From: Homoserinibacter gongjuensis
GTDB lineage: Bacteria > Actinomycetota > Actinomycetes > Actinomycetales > Microbacteriaceae
DNA: 64,000 bases
Assembly: GCF_030161875.1 (NCBI RefSeq)
Contig: NZ_BSVA01000001.1
Coordinates: forward strand, 1,488,001 to 1,552,000
Direction: 5' to 3'
Each line of letters opens with the position of its first letter. Within the stretch, counting starts at the first letter, position 1. The notes beneath the pieces were generated by a model, which ran no database searches, was not told the DNA's origin, and worked only from the letters and a program-made list of their open reading frames with translations. The translations under genes and the position numbers were made by a program. Below are positions 29,891-39,067 of the stretch, one piece after another.

Positions 29891-30259
29891 ATGCTGCAGC
29901 AGGAATCCCGCCTCAAGGTCGCCGACAACACCGGCGCCAAGGAGCTGCTCACGATCCGCGTGCTCGGGGGCTCCGGTCGTCGTTACGCCGGACTCGGCGA
30001 CGTCATCGTGGCCACCGTCAAGGACGCGATCCCCGGCGGCAACGTCAAGAAGGGCGACGTCGTCAAGGCGGTCATCGTCCGCACCAAGAAGCAGACGCGC
30101 CGCCCCGACGGCTCGTACATCAAGTTCGACGAGAACGCCGCCGTCATCCTGAAGAACGACGGGGACCCCCGTGGCACCCGCATCTTCGGACCGGTCGGCC
30201 GTGAGCTTCGTGACAAGAAGTTCATGAAGATCATCTCGCTGGCCCCGGAGGTCATTTAG
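29891..30259 (+). CDS. rplN: 50S ribosomal protein L14
   Basis: 122 residues, [20 protein letters not shown] to the end, standard length, with [14 protein letters not shown] and [14 protein letters not shown]14 forms an inter-subunit bridge and is the docking site of the silencing factor RsfS. It lies three bases after rpsQ. Confidence 0.98.
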   Translation: MLQQESRLKVADNTGAKELLTIRVLGGSGRRYAGLGDVIVATVKDAIPGGNVKKGDVVKAVIVRTKKQTRRPDGSYIKFDENAAVILKNDGDPRGTRIFGPVGRELRDKKFMKIISLAPEVI

Positions 30260-30261
30260 TC

Positions 30262-30621
30262 ATGGCAAAGATCAAGAAGGGCGACCTGGTCCAGGTGATC
30301 AGCGGTCCCTCGCAGGCGCGCGGTGGAGACCGCGGCAAGCAGGGTCGCGTCATCGAGGTGCTCGTCGACCAGAACCGCGTCGTGGTGGAGGGCGTCAACT
30401 ACGTCACCAAGCACGTGCGCGTGGGTCAGACGCAGCGCGGCACCAAGACCGGCGGCATCGAGACCCACGAGGCCCCGATCCACGTGTCGAACGTGGCGGT
30501 CGTCGACCCCAAGACCAAGAAGCCGACCCGCGTCGGTCACCGCGAGGAGACCGTCGAGAAGGACGGCGTGAAGAAGACCGTTCGCGTGCGTTACGCGAAG
30601 AAGTCCGGAGAGAAGCTGTAA
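30262..30621 (+). CDS. rplX: 50S ribosomal protein L24
   Basis: 119 residues with the KOW motif in [13 protein letters not shown]...[20 protein letters not shown] and the conserved [16 protein letters not shown]24 starts 50S assembly and lies near the tunnel exit. The last base of its stop is the first base of the rplE ATG. Confidence 0.97.
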   Translation: MAKIKKGDLVQVISGPSQARGGDRGKQGRVIEVLVDQNRVVVEGVNYVTKHVRVGQTQRGTKTGGIETHEAPIHVSNVAVVDPKTKKPTRVGHREETVEKDGVKKTVRVRYAKKSGEKL

Positions 30622-31199
30622 TGGCGAACGCGACTGCCGCGCAGACTGGTCGGAACCAGCCGCGCCTCAAGCAGAAGTACCGCGAGGAGATCACGAAGAC
30701 CCTCACCGAGCAGTTCGGGTACACCAACCCGATGCAGGTGCCGGGGCTCGTGAAGATCGTCGTCAACACCGGTGTCGGCGAGGCCGCCCGTGATTCGAAG
30801 GTCATCGACGGTGCCATCAAGGACCTGACCCTCATCACCGGTCAGAAGCCGCAGGTCACCAAGGCCCGCAAGTCGATCGCGCAGTTCAAGCTGCGTGAGG
30901 GCATGCCGATCGGCGCGCACGTCACCCTCCGTGGTGACCGTGCCTGGGAGTTCCTCGACCGCCTGCTGTCGCTCGCGCTCCCGCGCATCCGCGACTTCCG
31001 CGGCCTCAACCCGAACCAGTTCGACGGCAACGGCAACTACACCTTCGGTGTGCAGGAGCAGTCGATCTTCCACGAGATCAACCAGGACCAGATCGACCGC
31101 GTCCGCGGCTTCGACATCACGGTCGTGACCACCGCCAAGACGGATGACGAGGGCCGGGCGCTGCTCCGCGCCTTCGGCTTCCCGTTCAAGGCGGAGTAA
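30621..31199 (+). CDS. rplE: 50S ribosomal protein L5
   Basis: 192 residues. Conserved elements include [37 protein letters not shown] and [20 protein letters not shown]5 binds 5S rRNA in the central protuberance. The gene is followed by a 98-bp gap instead of the rpsN/rpsZ gene that often separates rplE from rpsH. Confidence 0.98.
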   Translation: MANATAAQTGRNQPRLKQKYREEITKTLTEQFGYTNPMQVPGLVKIVVNTGVGEAARDSKVIDGAIKDLTLITGQKPQVTKARKSIAQFKLREGMPIGAHVTLRGDRAWEFLDRLLSLALPRIRDFRGLNPNQFDGNGNYTFGVQEQSIFHEINQDQIDRVRGFDITVVTTAKTDDEGRALLRAFGFPFKAE

Positions 31200-31262
31200 G
31201 CCCGCAACCGCGGGGACATCAACCAGGTCGACATCCGGTCCGTGCTCTTGAGGAGCTAGCGG

Positions 31263-31301
31263 ATGCCGAAACCGATTGAGATAAGGAAAACCAAGAAATG
31301 A
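31263..31301 (+). CDS. Possible 12-codon leader peptide upstream of rpsH
   Basis: ATG at 31263 has a well-placed site GAGGAG (31250-31255) and reads [12 protein letters not shown] before TGA. That stop overlaps the rpsH start as ATGA. Strong initiation signal, basic composition and four-base coupling suggest it is translated and helps load ribosomes on rpsH. It occupies the place where rpsZ lies in many relatives, but no zinc-binding Cys or other S14 feature is present. It could be fortuitous. Confidence 0.4.
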   Translation: MPKPIEIRKTKK

Positions 31302-31696
31302 CGATGACAGATCCGGTCGCAGACATGCTGACCCGTCTGCGCAACGCGAACCGGGCGTACCACGACTCGGTCTCGCTCCCGAGCAGCAAGCTCAAGACCC
31401 ACATCGCCGAGATCCTCAAGCGCGAGGGCTACATCGCCTCGTGGAAGGTCGAGGACGCGCGCGTCGGTCAGACGCTCACGATCGACCTCAAGTACGGGCC
31501 GAACCGCGAGCGCTCGATCGCCGGCATCAAGCGCGTCTCGAAGCCGGGTCTGCGCGTCTACGCACGCTCGACCGAGATCCCCACGGTTCTCGGCGGACTG
31601 GGCGTGGCGATCCTGTCCACCTCCTCGGGCCTCCTCACGGACCGCGAGGCGAGCAAGAAGGGCGTCGGCGGGGAAGTCCTCGCCTACGTGTGGTGA
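31298..31696 (+). CDS. rpsH: 30S ribosomal protein S8
   Basis: 132 residues, [20 protein letters not shown] to [12 protein letters not shown], the usual length and ending. S8 binds the central domain of 16S rRNA and in E. coli is the translational repressor of the spc operon. It has an AAGGA site (31283-31287) inside the short upstream frame whose stop overlaps its start. Confidence 0.98.
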   Translation: MTMTDPVADMLTRLRNANRAYHDSVSLPSSKLKTHIAEILKREGYIASWKVEDARVGQTLTIDLKYGPNRERSIAGIKRVSKPGLRVYARSTEIPTVLGGLGVAILSTSSGLLTDREASKKGVGGEVLAYVW

Positions 31697-31702
31697 CCTG
31701 AG

Positions 31703-32239
31703 ATGTCTCGTATCGGACGCCTTCCCATCGACGTTCCCGCGAACGTCACCGTGACGATCGACGGACAGAACGTCGCCGTCAAGGGCCCCAAGGGCGAGCT
31801 CGCGCTCACCGTGGCGAGCCCCATCGAGGTCAAGCTCGAGGACGCCCAGGTGCTCGTCACCCGTCCCGACGACGAGCGCGAGTCGCGCTCGCTGCACGGC
31901 CTCACCCGCACCCTGATCGCGAACCAGATCATCGGCGTGACCGAGGGCTACTCCAAGAGCCTCGAGGTCGTCGGCACCGGTTACCGCGTGGCAGCGAAGG
32001 GCAGCTCGGTCGAGTTCGCCCTCGGCTTCTCCCACTCCATCACCGTCGACCCGCCCGCCGGCATCACCTTCGAGGTCGAGGGCAACAACAAGCTCCACGT
32101 CCGCGGCATCGACAAGCAGGCCGTGGGCGAGGTGGCCGCCAACATCCGCAAGCTGCGCAAGCCCGAGCCCTACAAGGGCAAGGGTGTGCGGTACGCGGGC
32201 GAGGTCGTCCGCCGCAAGGCCGGAAAGGCTGGTAAGTGA
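31703..32239 (+). CDS. rplF: 50S ribosomal protein L6
   Basis: 178 residues with the two tandem L6 folds, from [19 protein letters not shown] to the signature [16 protein letters not shown] near the end. L6 lies near the sarcin-ricin loop and the factor-binding site. The frame is intact. Confidence 0.98.
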   Translation: MSRIGRLPIDVPANVTVTIDGQNVAVKGPKGELALTVASPIEVKLEDAQVLVTRPDDERESRSLHGLTRTLIANQIIGVTEGYSKSLEVVGTGYRVAAKGSSVEFALGFSHSITVDPPAGITFEVEGNNKLHVRGIDKQAVGEVAANIRKLRKPEPYKGKGVRYAGEVVRRKAGKAGK

Positions 32240-32241
32240 TC

Positions 32242-32600
32242 ATGGCTGGCATCAGCAAGTCGGCGCAGCGCAACCGTCGTCACGCGCGCCTGCGCAAGCG
32301 CATCGTCGGCACCGCCGAGCGTCCGCGTCTCGTCGTCACCCGTTCGGCCCGCCACGTCTTCGTGCAGGTCGTCGACGACGCCAAGGGCCACACCGTGGCA
32401 TCCGCGTCGACGCTCGAGGTGGACCTGCGCACCTTCGACGGTGACAAGACCGCCAAGGCGAAGAAGGTCGGCGAGCTCGTCGCCGAGCGCGCCAAGAAGG
32501 CGGGCATCGACGCGGTCGTGTTCGACCGCGGCGGCAACAAGTACGCCGGGCGCGTCGCGGCTATCGCCGAAGGCGCCCGCGAGGAGGGCTGGAGCTGTGA
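32242..32600 (+). CDS. rplR: 50S ribosomal protein L18 (frameshifted near the end in this sequence)
   Basis: From ATG 32242, [21 protein letters not shown]18 reads normally through [20 protein letters not shown]. The frame is lost in GGG at 32586-32588. Adding one G yields EEGLEL and a stop at 32600 overlapping the rpsE GTG, the expected 119-residue end. L18 attaches 5S rRNA to the large subunit. Because the gene is essential and single copy, the shift is very likely an error. Confidence 0.92.
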
Positions 32601-33328
32601 GCGACGCCACCGAAGCGCCTACGGGCGCCGAGAACAAGGAGAACCAGGACGTGCAGTCCGAGGAGATCGCCGAGGGGCAGGTCGTGGAGACCGCCGCGGG
32701 CACCCAGCAGGCTCAGGAGCCTCGCGAGGCCCGTCGCGGCAGCCGCGAGCGCAACCCGCGCAACGACCGCGGTTCGCGTAACCGCGAGGAGAGCCAGTTC
32801 CTCGAGCGCGTCGTGACCATCAACCGCGTGTCGAAGGTCGTCAAGGGCGGCCGTCGCTTCAGCTTCACGGCGCTCGTCGTCGTGGGCGATGGCAACGGCA
32901 TGGTCGGCGTCGGCTACGGCAAGGCCCGCGAGGTGCCGCTGGCGATCTCGAAGGGCGTCGAGGAGGCGAAGAAGAACTTCTTCCGCGTGCCCCGCGTCGC
33001 TGCCACCATCCCGCACCCCGTGCAGGGTGAGGCCGCCGCCGGTGTCGTGCTGCTTCGCCCGGCCGCTGCCGGTACCGGTGTCATCGCCGGTGGTCCGGTG
33101 CGTGCCGTGCTCGAGTGCGCCGGTATCCACGACGTGCTGTCGAAGTCGCTCGGCTCGTCGAACACGATCAACATCGTCCACGCGACGGTCGAGGCCCTCA
33201 AGCAGCTCGAGGAGCCCCGTGCCGTCGCCGCCCGCCGCGGCCTCGAGTTCGAGGACGTCGCCCCGGAGCGCCTGATCCGCGCCGAGGAAGAGGCACGGCA
33301 GGCCGCTACCGCGAAGGTTGGTGCCTGA
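32597..33328 (+). CDS. rpsE: 30S ribosomal protein S5 with long N-terminal extension
   Basis: 243 residues from the GTG overlapping the repaired rplR stop (GTGA). The S5 core begins near residue 68 ([20 protein letters not shown]) and includes the double-stranded RNA binding fold and [17 protein letters not shown]. The first 65 or so residues are a Glu/Gln-rich then Arg/Asn-rich low-complexity tail. S5 controls decoding fidelity and mRNA unwinding at the entry channel. Confidence 0.95.
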   Translation: MSDATEAPTGAENKENQDVQSEEIAEGQVVETAAGTQQAQEPREARRGSRERNPRNDRGSRNREESQFLERVVTINRVSKVVKGGRRFSFTALVVVGDGNGMVGVGYGKAREVPLAISKGVEEAKKNFFRVPRVAATIPHPVQGEAAAGVVLLRPAAAGTGVIAGGPVRAVLECAGIHDVLSKSLGSSNTINIVHATVEALKQLEEPRAVAARRGLEFEDVAPERLIRAEEEARQAATAKVGA

Positions 33329-33513
33329 TGGCCGCCCGTCTCAAGGTGACCCAGATCAAGTCCGTTATCAGCGAGAAGCAGAACCAGCGCGACACCCTGC
33401 GCAGCCTGGGCCTCAAGCGCATCGGCGATGTCGTCGTGCGCGAGGACACCCCGGCGAACCGCGGGTACGTGCGCACGGTTGCTCACCTCGTGAAGGTCGA
33501 GGAGATTGACTAA
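33328..33513 (+). CDS. rpmD: 50S ribosomal protein L30
   Basis: 61 residues, [20 protein letters not shown] to HLVKVEEID, the short bacterial form. It overlaps the rpsE stop by one base (TGATG) and its own stop overlaps the rplO start by one base (TAATG). L30 binds 23S rRNA near domain II. Confidence 0.97.
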   Translation: MAARLKVTQIKSVISEKQNQRDTLRSLGLKRIGDVVVREDTPANRGYVRTVAHLVKVEEID

Positions 33514-34303
33514 TGGCTGACGAGAAGAAGCCGGCCGAGAAGGCCGCCGAGAAGAAGGCTCCTGCCAAGGCTGCCGCCCCGAAGGCTGCTGCCGAGAAGA
33601 AGCCGGCCGCTGAGAAGAAGCCCGCGACTTCGAAGGCTGCCGCCGAGAAGAAGCCCGCCGCCGAGAAGGCCGCCCCCAAGGCGACCGCTTCGAAGGCCGC
33701 TGCCGACAAGCCGGCCGCCGAGAAGAAGGCGCCCGCCAAGGCTGCAGCCCCCAAGGCTGCTGCTGCGGCGAAGGCGGATGACGCGGTCGCCGAGAAGAAG
33801 CCGGCTGCCAAGAAGTCGGCCGCCAAGAAGTCGGCCGCCAAGAAGTCGGCCGACGTCGCAGCGCGCCCGCAGGTGCTCAAGGCCCACCACCTCCGCCCCG
33901 CCGAGGGTGCGAAGAAGGCCAAGACCCGCGTCGGACGCGGTGAGGGCTCCAAGGGCAAGACCGCCGGCCGCGGCACCAAGGGCACCAAGGCCCGCTACCA
34001 GGTGCGCGTCGGGCTCGAGGGCGGCAACCTGAACCAGGTCATGCGCGCTCCCAAGCTCCGCGGATTCAAGAACCCGTTCCGGGTCGAATACCAGGTCGTG
34101 AACCTGGATCGCCTCGCCGAGCTCTACCCCAAGGGGGCGACGTCACCATCGGTGATCTGGTCGCCAAGGGCGCCGTTCGCAAGAACGAAAAGGTCAAGGT
34201 TCTCGGCACAGGCGAGATTGCGGTTAAGCTGAACGTCGCGGTCGACAAGGTCTCGAGCTCTGCGGAGCAGAAGATCGTCGCCGCCGGCGGCTCCGTCAAG
34301 TAG
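33513..34303 (+). CDS. rplO: 50S ribosomal protein L15 with a Lys/Ala-rich extension of about 116 residues (frameshifted in this sequence)
   Basis: The start is fixed by a one-base overlap with the rpmD stop. Residues 1 to about 116 are almost only Ala, Lys, Pro and Glu in repeats such as [11 protein letters not shown] and [14 protein letters not shown], resembling histone H1-like tails. The true L15 fold begins at [20 protein letters not shown], with [17 protein letters not shown]. The frame is lost at the G run 34133-34137; one added G gives [20 protein letters not shown] and a stop at 34303. Repaired length is 263 residues against about 145-150 for ordinary L15. L15 joins several 23S domains late in 50S assembly. 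Confidence 0.9.
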
Positions 34304-34391
34304 CCATCGGGAAGGTGGCCCCACCCGGGGCCACCTCCTCGCCGCACCGACCCGTGTGCGGCTTGCGTCACAATCTCACCCGGGAGGCGTC

Positions 34392-35720
34392 GTGTTCAGA
34401 GCCGTCGCGCGGATCTTCCGCACGCCGGACCTCCGCCGCAAGATCGCGTTCACGCTGGGCATCATCGCCCTGTTCCGGCTCGGGTCGTTCGTACCCGCGC
34501 CCTTCGTCGATTTCGGCAACGTCCAGCTGTGTCTCGCGGGTAACGCGAACGCCGGAGGTCTCTACGACCTCGTCAACCTGTTCTCCGGCGGCGCCCTGCT
34601 GCAGCTCTCGATCTTCGCGCTCGGCATCATGCCGTACATCACCGCGTCGATCATCGTGCAGCTGCTGCGTGTGGTCATCCCCCACTTCGACACCCTCTAC
34701 AAGGAGGGTCAGGCGGGTCAGGCCAAGCTCACGCAGTACACGCGCTATCTGACGATCGCGCTCGGCGTGCTGCAGTCGACCACGCTCATCACCGTCGCCC
34801 GCTCCGGCGCGCTCTTCGGCACGAGCGGCGTCGCGGAGTGCTCGCAGCTCATCGTCGAAGGCGGCGACACCTGGTACGGCATCCTGCTCATGGTCGTCAC
34901 CATGACGGCCGGCACCGGCGTCATCATGTGGATGGGCGAGCTCATCACCGAGCGCGGCGTCGGCAACGGCATGTCGCTGCTGATCTTCACCTCGATCACC
35001 GCGACCTTCCCCAACGCGCTCGGCCAGATCGCCGCCCAGCACAGCATCGAGACGCTGTTGATGGTGATCGTCATCGGGATCGGCATCGTGTTCGCCGTGG
35101 TCTTCGTCGAGCAATCGCAGAGACGCGTGCCCGTGCAGTACGCCAAACGCATGGTCGGGCGGCGTACCTACGGCGGCAACAGCACCTACATCCCGATCAA
35201 GGTCAACATGGCCGGCGTCATCCCGATCATCTTCGCGTCGTCGCTGCTGTACCTGCCCGCGCTCATCGCGCAGTTCAACCAGCCGCGGCAGGGCGAGACG
35301 ATGCAGCCGTGGGTGCAGTGGATCTCGACCTACCTCACGCGTGGCGATCACCCGATCTACATGGTGCTGTACTTCCTGCTCATCATCGGGTTCACGTACT
35401 TCTACGTGGCGATCACCTTCAACCCGGATGAGGTGGCCGACAACATGAAGAAGTACGGCGGCTTCATCCCCGGCATCCGTGCCGGGCGACCGACGGCCGA
35501 GTACCTCGACTACGTGCTCACGCGCGTGACCCTCCCCGGGTCGCTCTACCTGGGCATCATCTCGCTCATCCCGCTCATCGCCCTCGTGCTCGTCGGAGCG
35601 AACCAGAACTTCCCGTTCGGCGGCGCGTCGCTGCTCATCATGGTGGGGGTCGGCCTCGAGACGGTGAAGCAGATCGACTCGCAGTTGCAGCAGCGCCACT
35701 ACGAGGGCCTGCTGCGATGA
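34392..35720 (+). CDS. secY: SecY preprotein translocase channel subunit
   Basis: 442 residues from GTG 34392 ([20 protein letters not shown]), with GGAGG at 34383-34387. Ten membrane helices, the pore-lining helix 2 with [20 protein letters not shown], and the cytosolic loops that bind SecA and the ribosome (for example [20 protein letters not shown]) are present. It forms the SecYEG channel for export and membrane insertion, including of the pilus and surface proteins here. Overlap with adk is four bases. Confidence 0.97.
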   Translation: MFRAVARIFRTPDLRRKIAFTLGIIALFRLGSFVPAPFVDFGNVQLCLAGNANAGGLYDLVNLFSGGALLQLSIFALGIMPYITASIIVQLLRVVIPHFDTLYKEGQAGQAKLTQYTRYLTIALGVLQSTTLITVARSGALFGTSGVAECSQLIVEGGDTWYGILLMVVTMTAGTGVIMWMGELITERGVGNGMSLLIFTSITATFPNALGQIAAQHSIETLLMVIVIGIGIVFAVVFVEQSQRRVPVQYAKRMVGRRTYGGNSTYIPIKVNMAGVIPIIFASSLLYLPALIAQFNQPRQGETMQPWVQWISTYLTRGDHPIYMVLYFLLIIGFTYFYVAITFNPDEVADNMKKYGGFIPGIRAGRPTAEYLDYVLTRVTLPGSLYLGIISLIPLIALVLVGANQNFPFGGASLLIMVGVGLETVKQIDSQLQQRHYEGLLR

Positions 35721-36316
35721 CCGTCCGGTTGCTCATCGTCGGCCCTCCGGGGGCGGGCAAGGGAACTCAGGCGGCACGGATCGCCGAGCGCTTCGGCATC
35801 CCCACGATCTCGACCGGTGACATCTTCCGCGCGAACATCGCGAACGAGACCGAGCTGGGCAAGCGCGTCAAGGAGATCGTCGACGCGGGAGACTACGTGC
35901 CCGACTCGCTCACCAACGAGCTCGTGAGCGATCGTCTCTCGGAGGCGGACGCCACGACCGGCTTCCTGCTCGACGGGTACCCGCGCACACCCGACCAGGT
36001 GCGGTTCCTCGACGAACTGCTCGCCTCTCGGGGGCACTCGCTCGACGCCGTGCTCCGGTTGAAGGCCGACCAGGACGAGATCGTGCGGCGGCTCACCAAG
36101 CGCGCCGTCGAGCAGGGCCGTGCGGATGACTCGGAGGACGCCATCCGGCACCGCCAGGAGGTCTACCGTCGTGAGACGGCCCCCGTGCTCGAGATGTTCC
36201 GAGACAAGGGCCTGCTCATCGAGGTCGACGGTCTCGGCACGGTCGACGAGGTGACCGAGCGCATCTGGAACGCCTTCGACGACGCCGGCATCGGCGCCGT
36301 GGAGACCTCGGCCTGA
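35717..36316 (+). CDS. adk: Adenylate kinase (short-lid form)
   Basis: 199 residues; P-loop [23 protein letters not shown]-binding STGD, and the [10 protein letters not shown] motif. The lid is short ([19 protein letters not shown]), without the zinc-binding insertion, as is usual in actinobacteria. It interconverts ATP, AMP and two ADP. It is the last gene of the secY end of the cluster; the methionine aminopeptidase gene often found next is absent here. Confidence 0.97.
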   Translation: MTVRLLIVGPPGAGKGTQAARIAERFGIPTISTGDIFRANIANETELGKRVKEIVDAGDYVPDSLTNELVSDRLSEADATTGFLLDGYPRTPDQVRFLDELLASRGHSLDAVLRLKADQDEIVRRLTKRAVEQGRADDSEDAIRHRQEVYRRETAPVLEMFRDKGLLIEVDGLGTVDEVTERIWNAFDDAGIGAVETSA

Positions 36317-36334
36317 GGCACGTCCCCGACGGCG

Positions 36335-38232
36335 TCAGTCGTCGATCAGGCGCGTGAGCTCGGCGACGAGCGACGGCACGTCGGTCGCGCGGGCGACCAG
36401 ACTGCGCACGTTCTCGCGATCGGAGAACACCTCCACGAGCTGGTCGAAGACCTCCTGGAACGAGGCCCGACCGGATTCGCTGAAGGCGATGAACGCGACG
36501 ACCTCGACCCGCGCATCCCCCACGGCATCGAGGTGGAGTTGAGCACGAGCGCGATCGTCGTACGCTCGGCCGTCATCTCCATCGCGTGCGGCATCGCGAG
36601 CCCCTCGGTGAAGGCGGTCGACGACAGCCGCTCGCGCTCGATCGCGCCGGTGACGTAGGCCTCGTCGATCACACCGGCCTCGACCATCCGGGCGCCGAGG
36701 GTGCGGATCATCGACTCCTCGTCGGGCGCGTAGACCTCGCGGAGGAAGAGTCGCTCGTCGAAGTACGACGCGAGCCGCTCCGCGAGCCGCGTGCGGCGGC
36801 GCTGACGTCGTACGCGGGCGATGGCCGCGTGCACGGTCTGCGCATCCGCCTCACCGAGGAACGGGTGCACCACGATGACACGCTCGCTCGGCGTCGGCGG
36901 ATCGATGACCGAGATGACGAGGTCACCCGGCAGGGCGTCCCAATCCACGTCCGAGCGCGTGTCGAGCTGCTCGATCCGCAGCTCTGCCCCCACGGACGCC
37001 TCCACCCGTCGCAGCAGCTCGAGGTGCAGGCGGTGGTAGGCGGGGGCGACGATCGTGGCGGTCACGGCCTGGTCGGCCTGCCGCTGCTCCTCGAGCCGCG
37101 CGCCGAGGTGCATCGCCAGGTAGGCGATCTCGTCTTCGGGCACCGCGATACCGGAGTCGAGTTGCAGCTCACGCGCGAGGTACACGGCGAGCTCGTAGAT
37201 CATCGGATACCCCGACTTGATCGATCGGGTCAGCGGGTTGCGCGAGAACGACCCCTCCTGCGCGCGCCGTTGCAGCTGCCGGATGTGCATCGCCAGCCGC
37301 AGCAGGAAGTCGCCATCGCCCTCGAGATCGACGAGGTACTCGCGGGCGGCCTTGTCGACGATCGTGCGCACCCGGGCGAGCTCGTCGTCGTCGAGCGGCG
37401 GGGGCATCGTGTCGACGGGGGCGACCGCGACGCGGGTGCCGAGCAGGAAGCCGAGATAGTCGAGGTCACCGGGCGCGAGTCGCACGTCGAAGTGCAGGGC
37501 GACGAGTTCGTCGAGCAGGGCCGCGAACACCCGCTCGTCGCCGCTCGTGCGGTCCGGCAGCGTGTGCCGCGCCTGGGTGCGGTCGACCGCGATCGCGAGA
37601 TGCAACAGCACGGTGCCGAGGCCGTAGTCGTTGATCTCGTAGCCGTCGGCCACGAGTCGCGCGATGAGCGCCGTCTTGAACGCCGTGAGGTCGCCCGCCG
37701 CGAACCAGCTCTCGATCCGATCCACCTCGCGCATGCCACGCGTGGCCTCGTCGCGGAACAGCGCCCCGATGAGTCGACGCCGCGAGCTCTCGGCACCCTC
37801 GAGCTGCACGTGCTCGCGGGTGCGTACGATCGTGAGCCCCACGGCCCCGGCGCGCGAGCGTGCCCGCGCGAGATCCGACTCGAGCGTCGAGTCGCTCACG
37901 TGCAGCCGCTCCGCGAGCGCGTAGACGTCGACCCCGTCGGAATCGGGGGCCGCATCGAGCAAGGCGCGCAGGATCGCCGAGACGCGGGCCGCAGGCGTCG
38001 CGACCTCGTCATCCGGCTCCGCCCGCATCCGGCGCCCCCACTCGGAGCGGTCGAGGCGATACCCCGATGGGCCCGAGTCGATGAGCGGCGCGATGCCTGC
38101 GGCGTTGAGCGCGGCCACGTAGCCGCGGATGCTGCGGTCGGTGACCCCGAGGCGCGCCGCGAGGTCGGCCGCGGTCACCCAGCCGCCGTGCTGGGCGAGC
38201 GCATCCGTGAGCTGCTCGTGCCGATCGACCAC
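36335..38232 (-). CDS. mtlR: MtlR-type PTS-regulated transcriptional activator (frameshifted near the end)
   Basis: About 632 residues from GTG 38232 (site AAGGGAG). Domains in order: N-terminal winged helix (GGWVTAADLAARLGVTDRSIR), second HTH-like segment (ALAERLHVSDSTLESDLARA), two PRD domains with regulatory His, an EIIB-like domain, and an EIIA-like domain with GLAMPHAMEM. It is typical of activators of mannitol operons that are phosphorylated by HPr and EII proteins. The frame is lost in the C run 36517-36521; adding one base gives SMPWGDARVEVVAFIAFSES to the stop at 36335. It is divergent from the PTS operon it probably controls. Confidence 0.88.
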
Positions 38233-38313
38233 GCGACTCTCCCTTGACGCCGTAGGGGCGCTCCTTCGAAGCCGAACCCACCCAGTCAAGCAAAGTCCCG
38301 GATGCCGTGGGCC

Positions 38314-38345
38314 GCTTCCGCGGTAATTTCCGGGGGTGCGGAAGC
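38314..38345. promoter_or_regulatory. Palindrome in the mtlR-PTS divergent control region
   Basis: GCTTCCGC (38314-38321) and GCGGAAGC (38338-38345) form a perfect inverted repeat with 16 bases between. A second palindrome, CCGGGGG/CCCCCGG, overlaps it. They lie in the 247-bp intergenic region between the divergent mtlR and PTS genes and are candidate binding sites for MtlR or another regulator. No convincing -10/-35 pair was identified. Confidence 0.45.
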
Positions 38346-38479
38346 CCCCGGGCTGGCACCCCGTGCCCGCGCGAGGCACACTGGCCTCGCCCGCCGGGAG
38401 AGGGAACCGGCGGGCCCCGAACGGGAGTCCGGGGAGGCAGCGTGGCCGTGGATGCCGCGGCGGGAGAGACGGAGAGGTC

Positions 38480-38796
38480 GTGCGGGTGCTGATCGTCTGC
38501 GGCGCGGGTGCGTCGAGCACGTTCCTCGCCCAGCGCCTCCGTCGCGCCGCCATCGCGCGTGGGGTCGATCTGACGCCCGTGCCGACATCGTCCGCTGCCG
38601 CCCCGGAACTCGTGCCCGCATCCGATGTGGTGATCGCGGGCGCCCACCTGGGCGCCGCGATCGCCGCACTCGGTTCTGCCGCGGCCGCCGCCGACGTGCC
38701 CTTCGTGGTGATCGCCGACGCGGCGCGGGAGGATGGCGACACGCTCCTCGATACGACCCTGGCGGCCTTCGCCGTCGATCACGGAAGGACCCCTGA
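38480..38796 (+). CDS. PTS EIIB-like protein, lactose/cellobiose type (frameshift at last codons)
   Basis: About 105 residues from GTG 38480 (GGAGAGG upstream; GTG 38486 is an alternative start). It begins MRVLIVCGAGASSTFLAQRL, the phosphocysteine loop of the cellobiose-type EIIB fold with Cys7 as acceptor. In the written sequence the frame runs on through ptsH. One extra C in 38790-38793 gives HGRTP and a stop at 38796 overlapping the next ATG, which is more plausible. No matching EIIC is encoded nearby, so its partner is unknown; it may act in sensing or in phosphorylating MtlR. Confidence 0.75.
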
Positions 38797-39067
38797 TGGA
38801 ACGCACGGTCACGATCGCCTCCGGACACGGCTTGCACGCCCGCCCCGCCAAGCTCTTCACGCAGGCTGTGGCGGCATCCGGGCACCAGGTGACGATCGCG
38901 CGACCGGGGGCAAGGCGGTCAACGCGGCGAGCATCCTGGGCATCATCGCCGCCGGCTTCGAGAACGGCGACGAGGTGGTGCTGAGTGTTGAGGGCGACGA
39001 GGCCGAGCGTGTGCTCGACGAGCTCGCCGCGTTCCTCACGACCGACCACGACGAGGCCGCCGGATGA
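38796..39067 (+). CDS. ptsH: HPr phosphocarrier protein (frameshifted in this sequence)
   Basis: Repaired length 90 residues: MERTVTIASGHGLHARPAKL with the phosphorylated His14, then KAVNAASILGI with Ser46, the HPr-kinase site position in Firmicutes. The frame is lost in the G run 38906-38910 and is restored by one G. HPr accepts phosphate from enzyme I and passes it to EIIA proteins. It overlaps ptsI by four bases (ATGA). Confidence 0.92.

Noticed and set aside
31200-31297. Degenerate rpsZ (S14) gene
   Set aside because: The short frame has no Cys and no similarity beyond being basic; only a possible leader peptide is supported.
38336-39067. Single protein starting as EIIB and ending as the C-terminus of HPr
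   Set aside because: The frame passes through two one-base losses; repairing both yields a normal EIIB and a normal 90-residue HPr with a one-base stop/start overlap.
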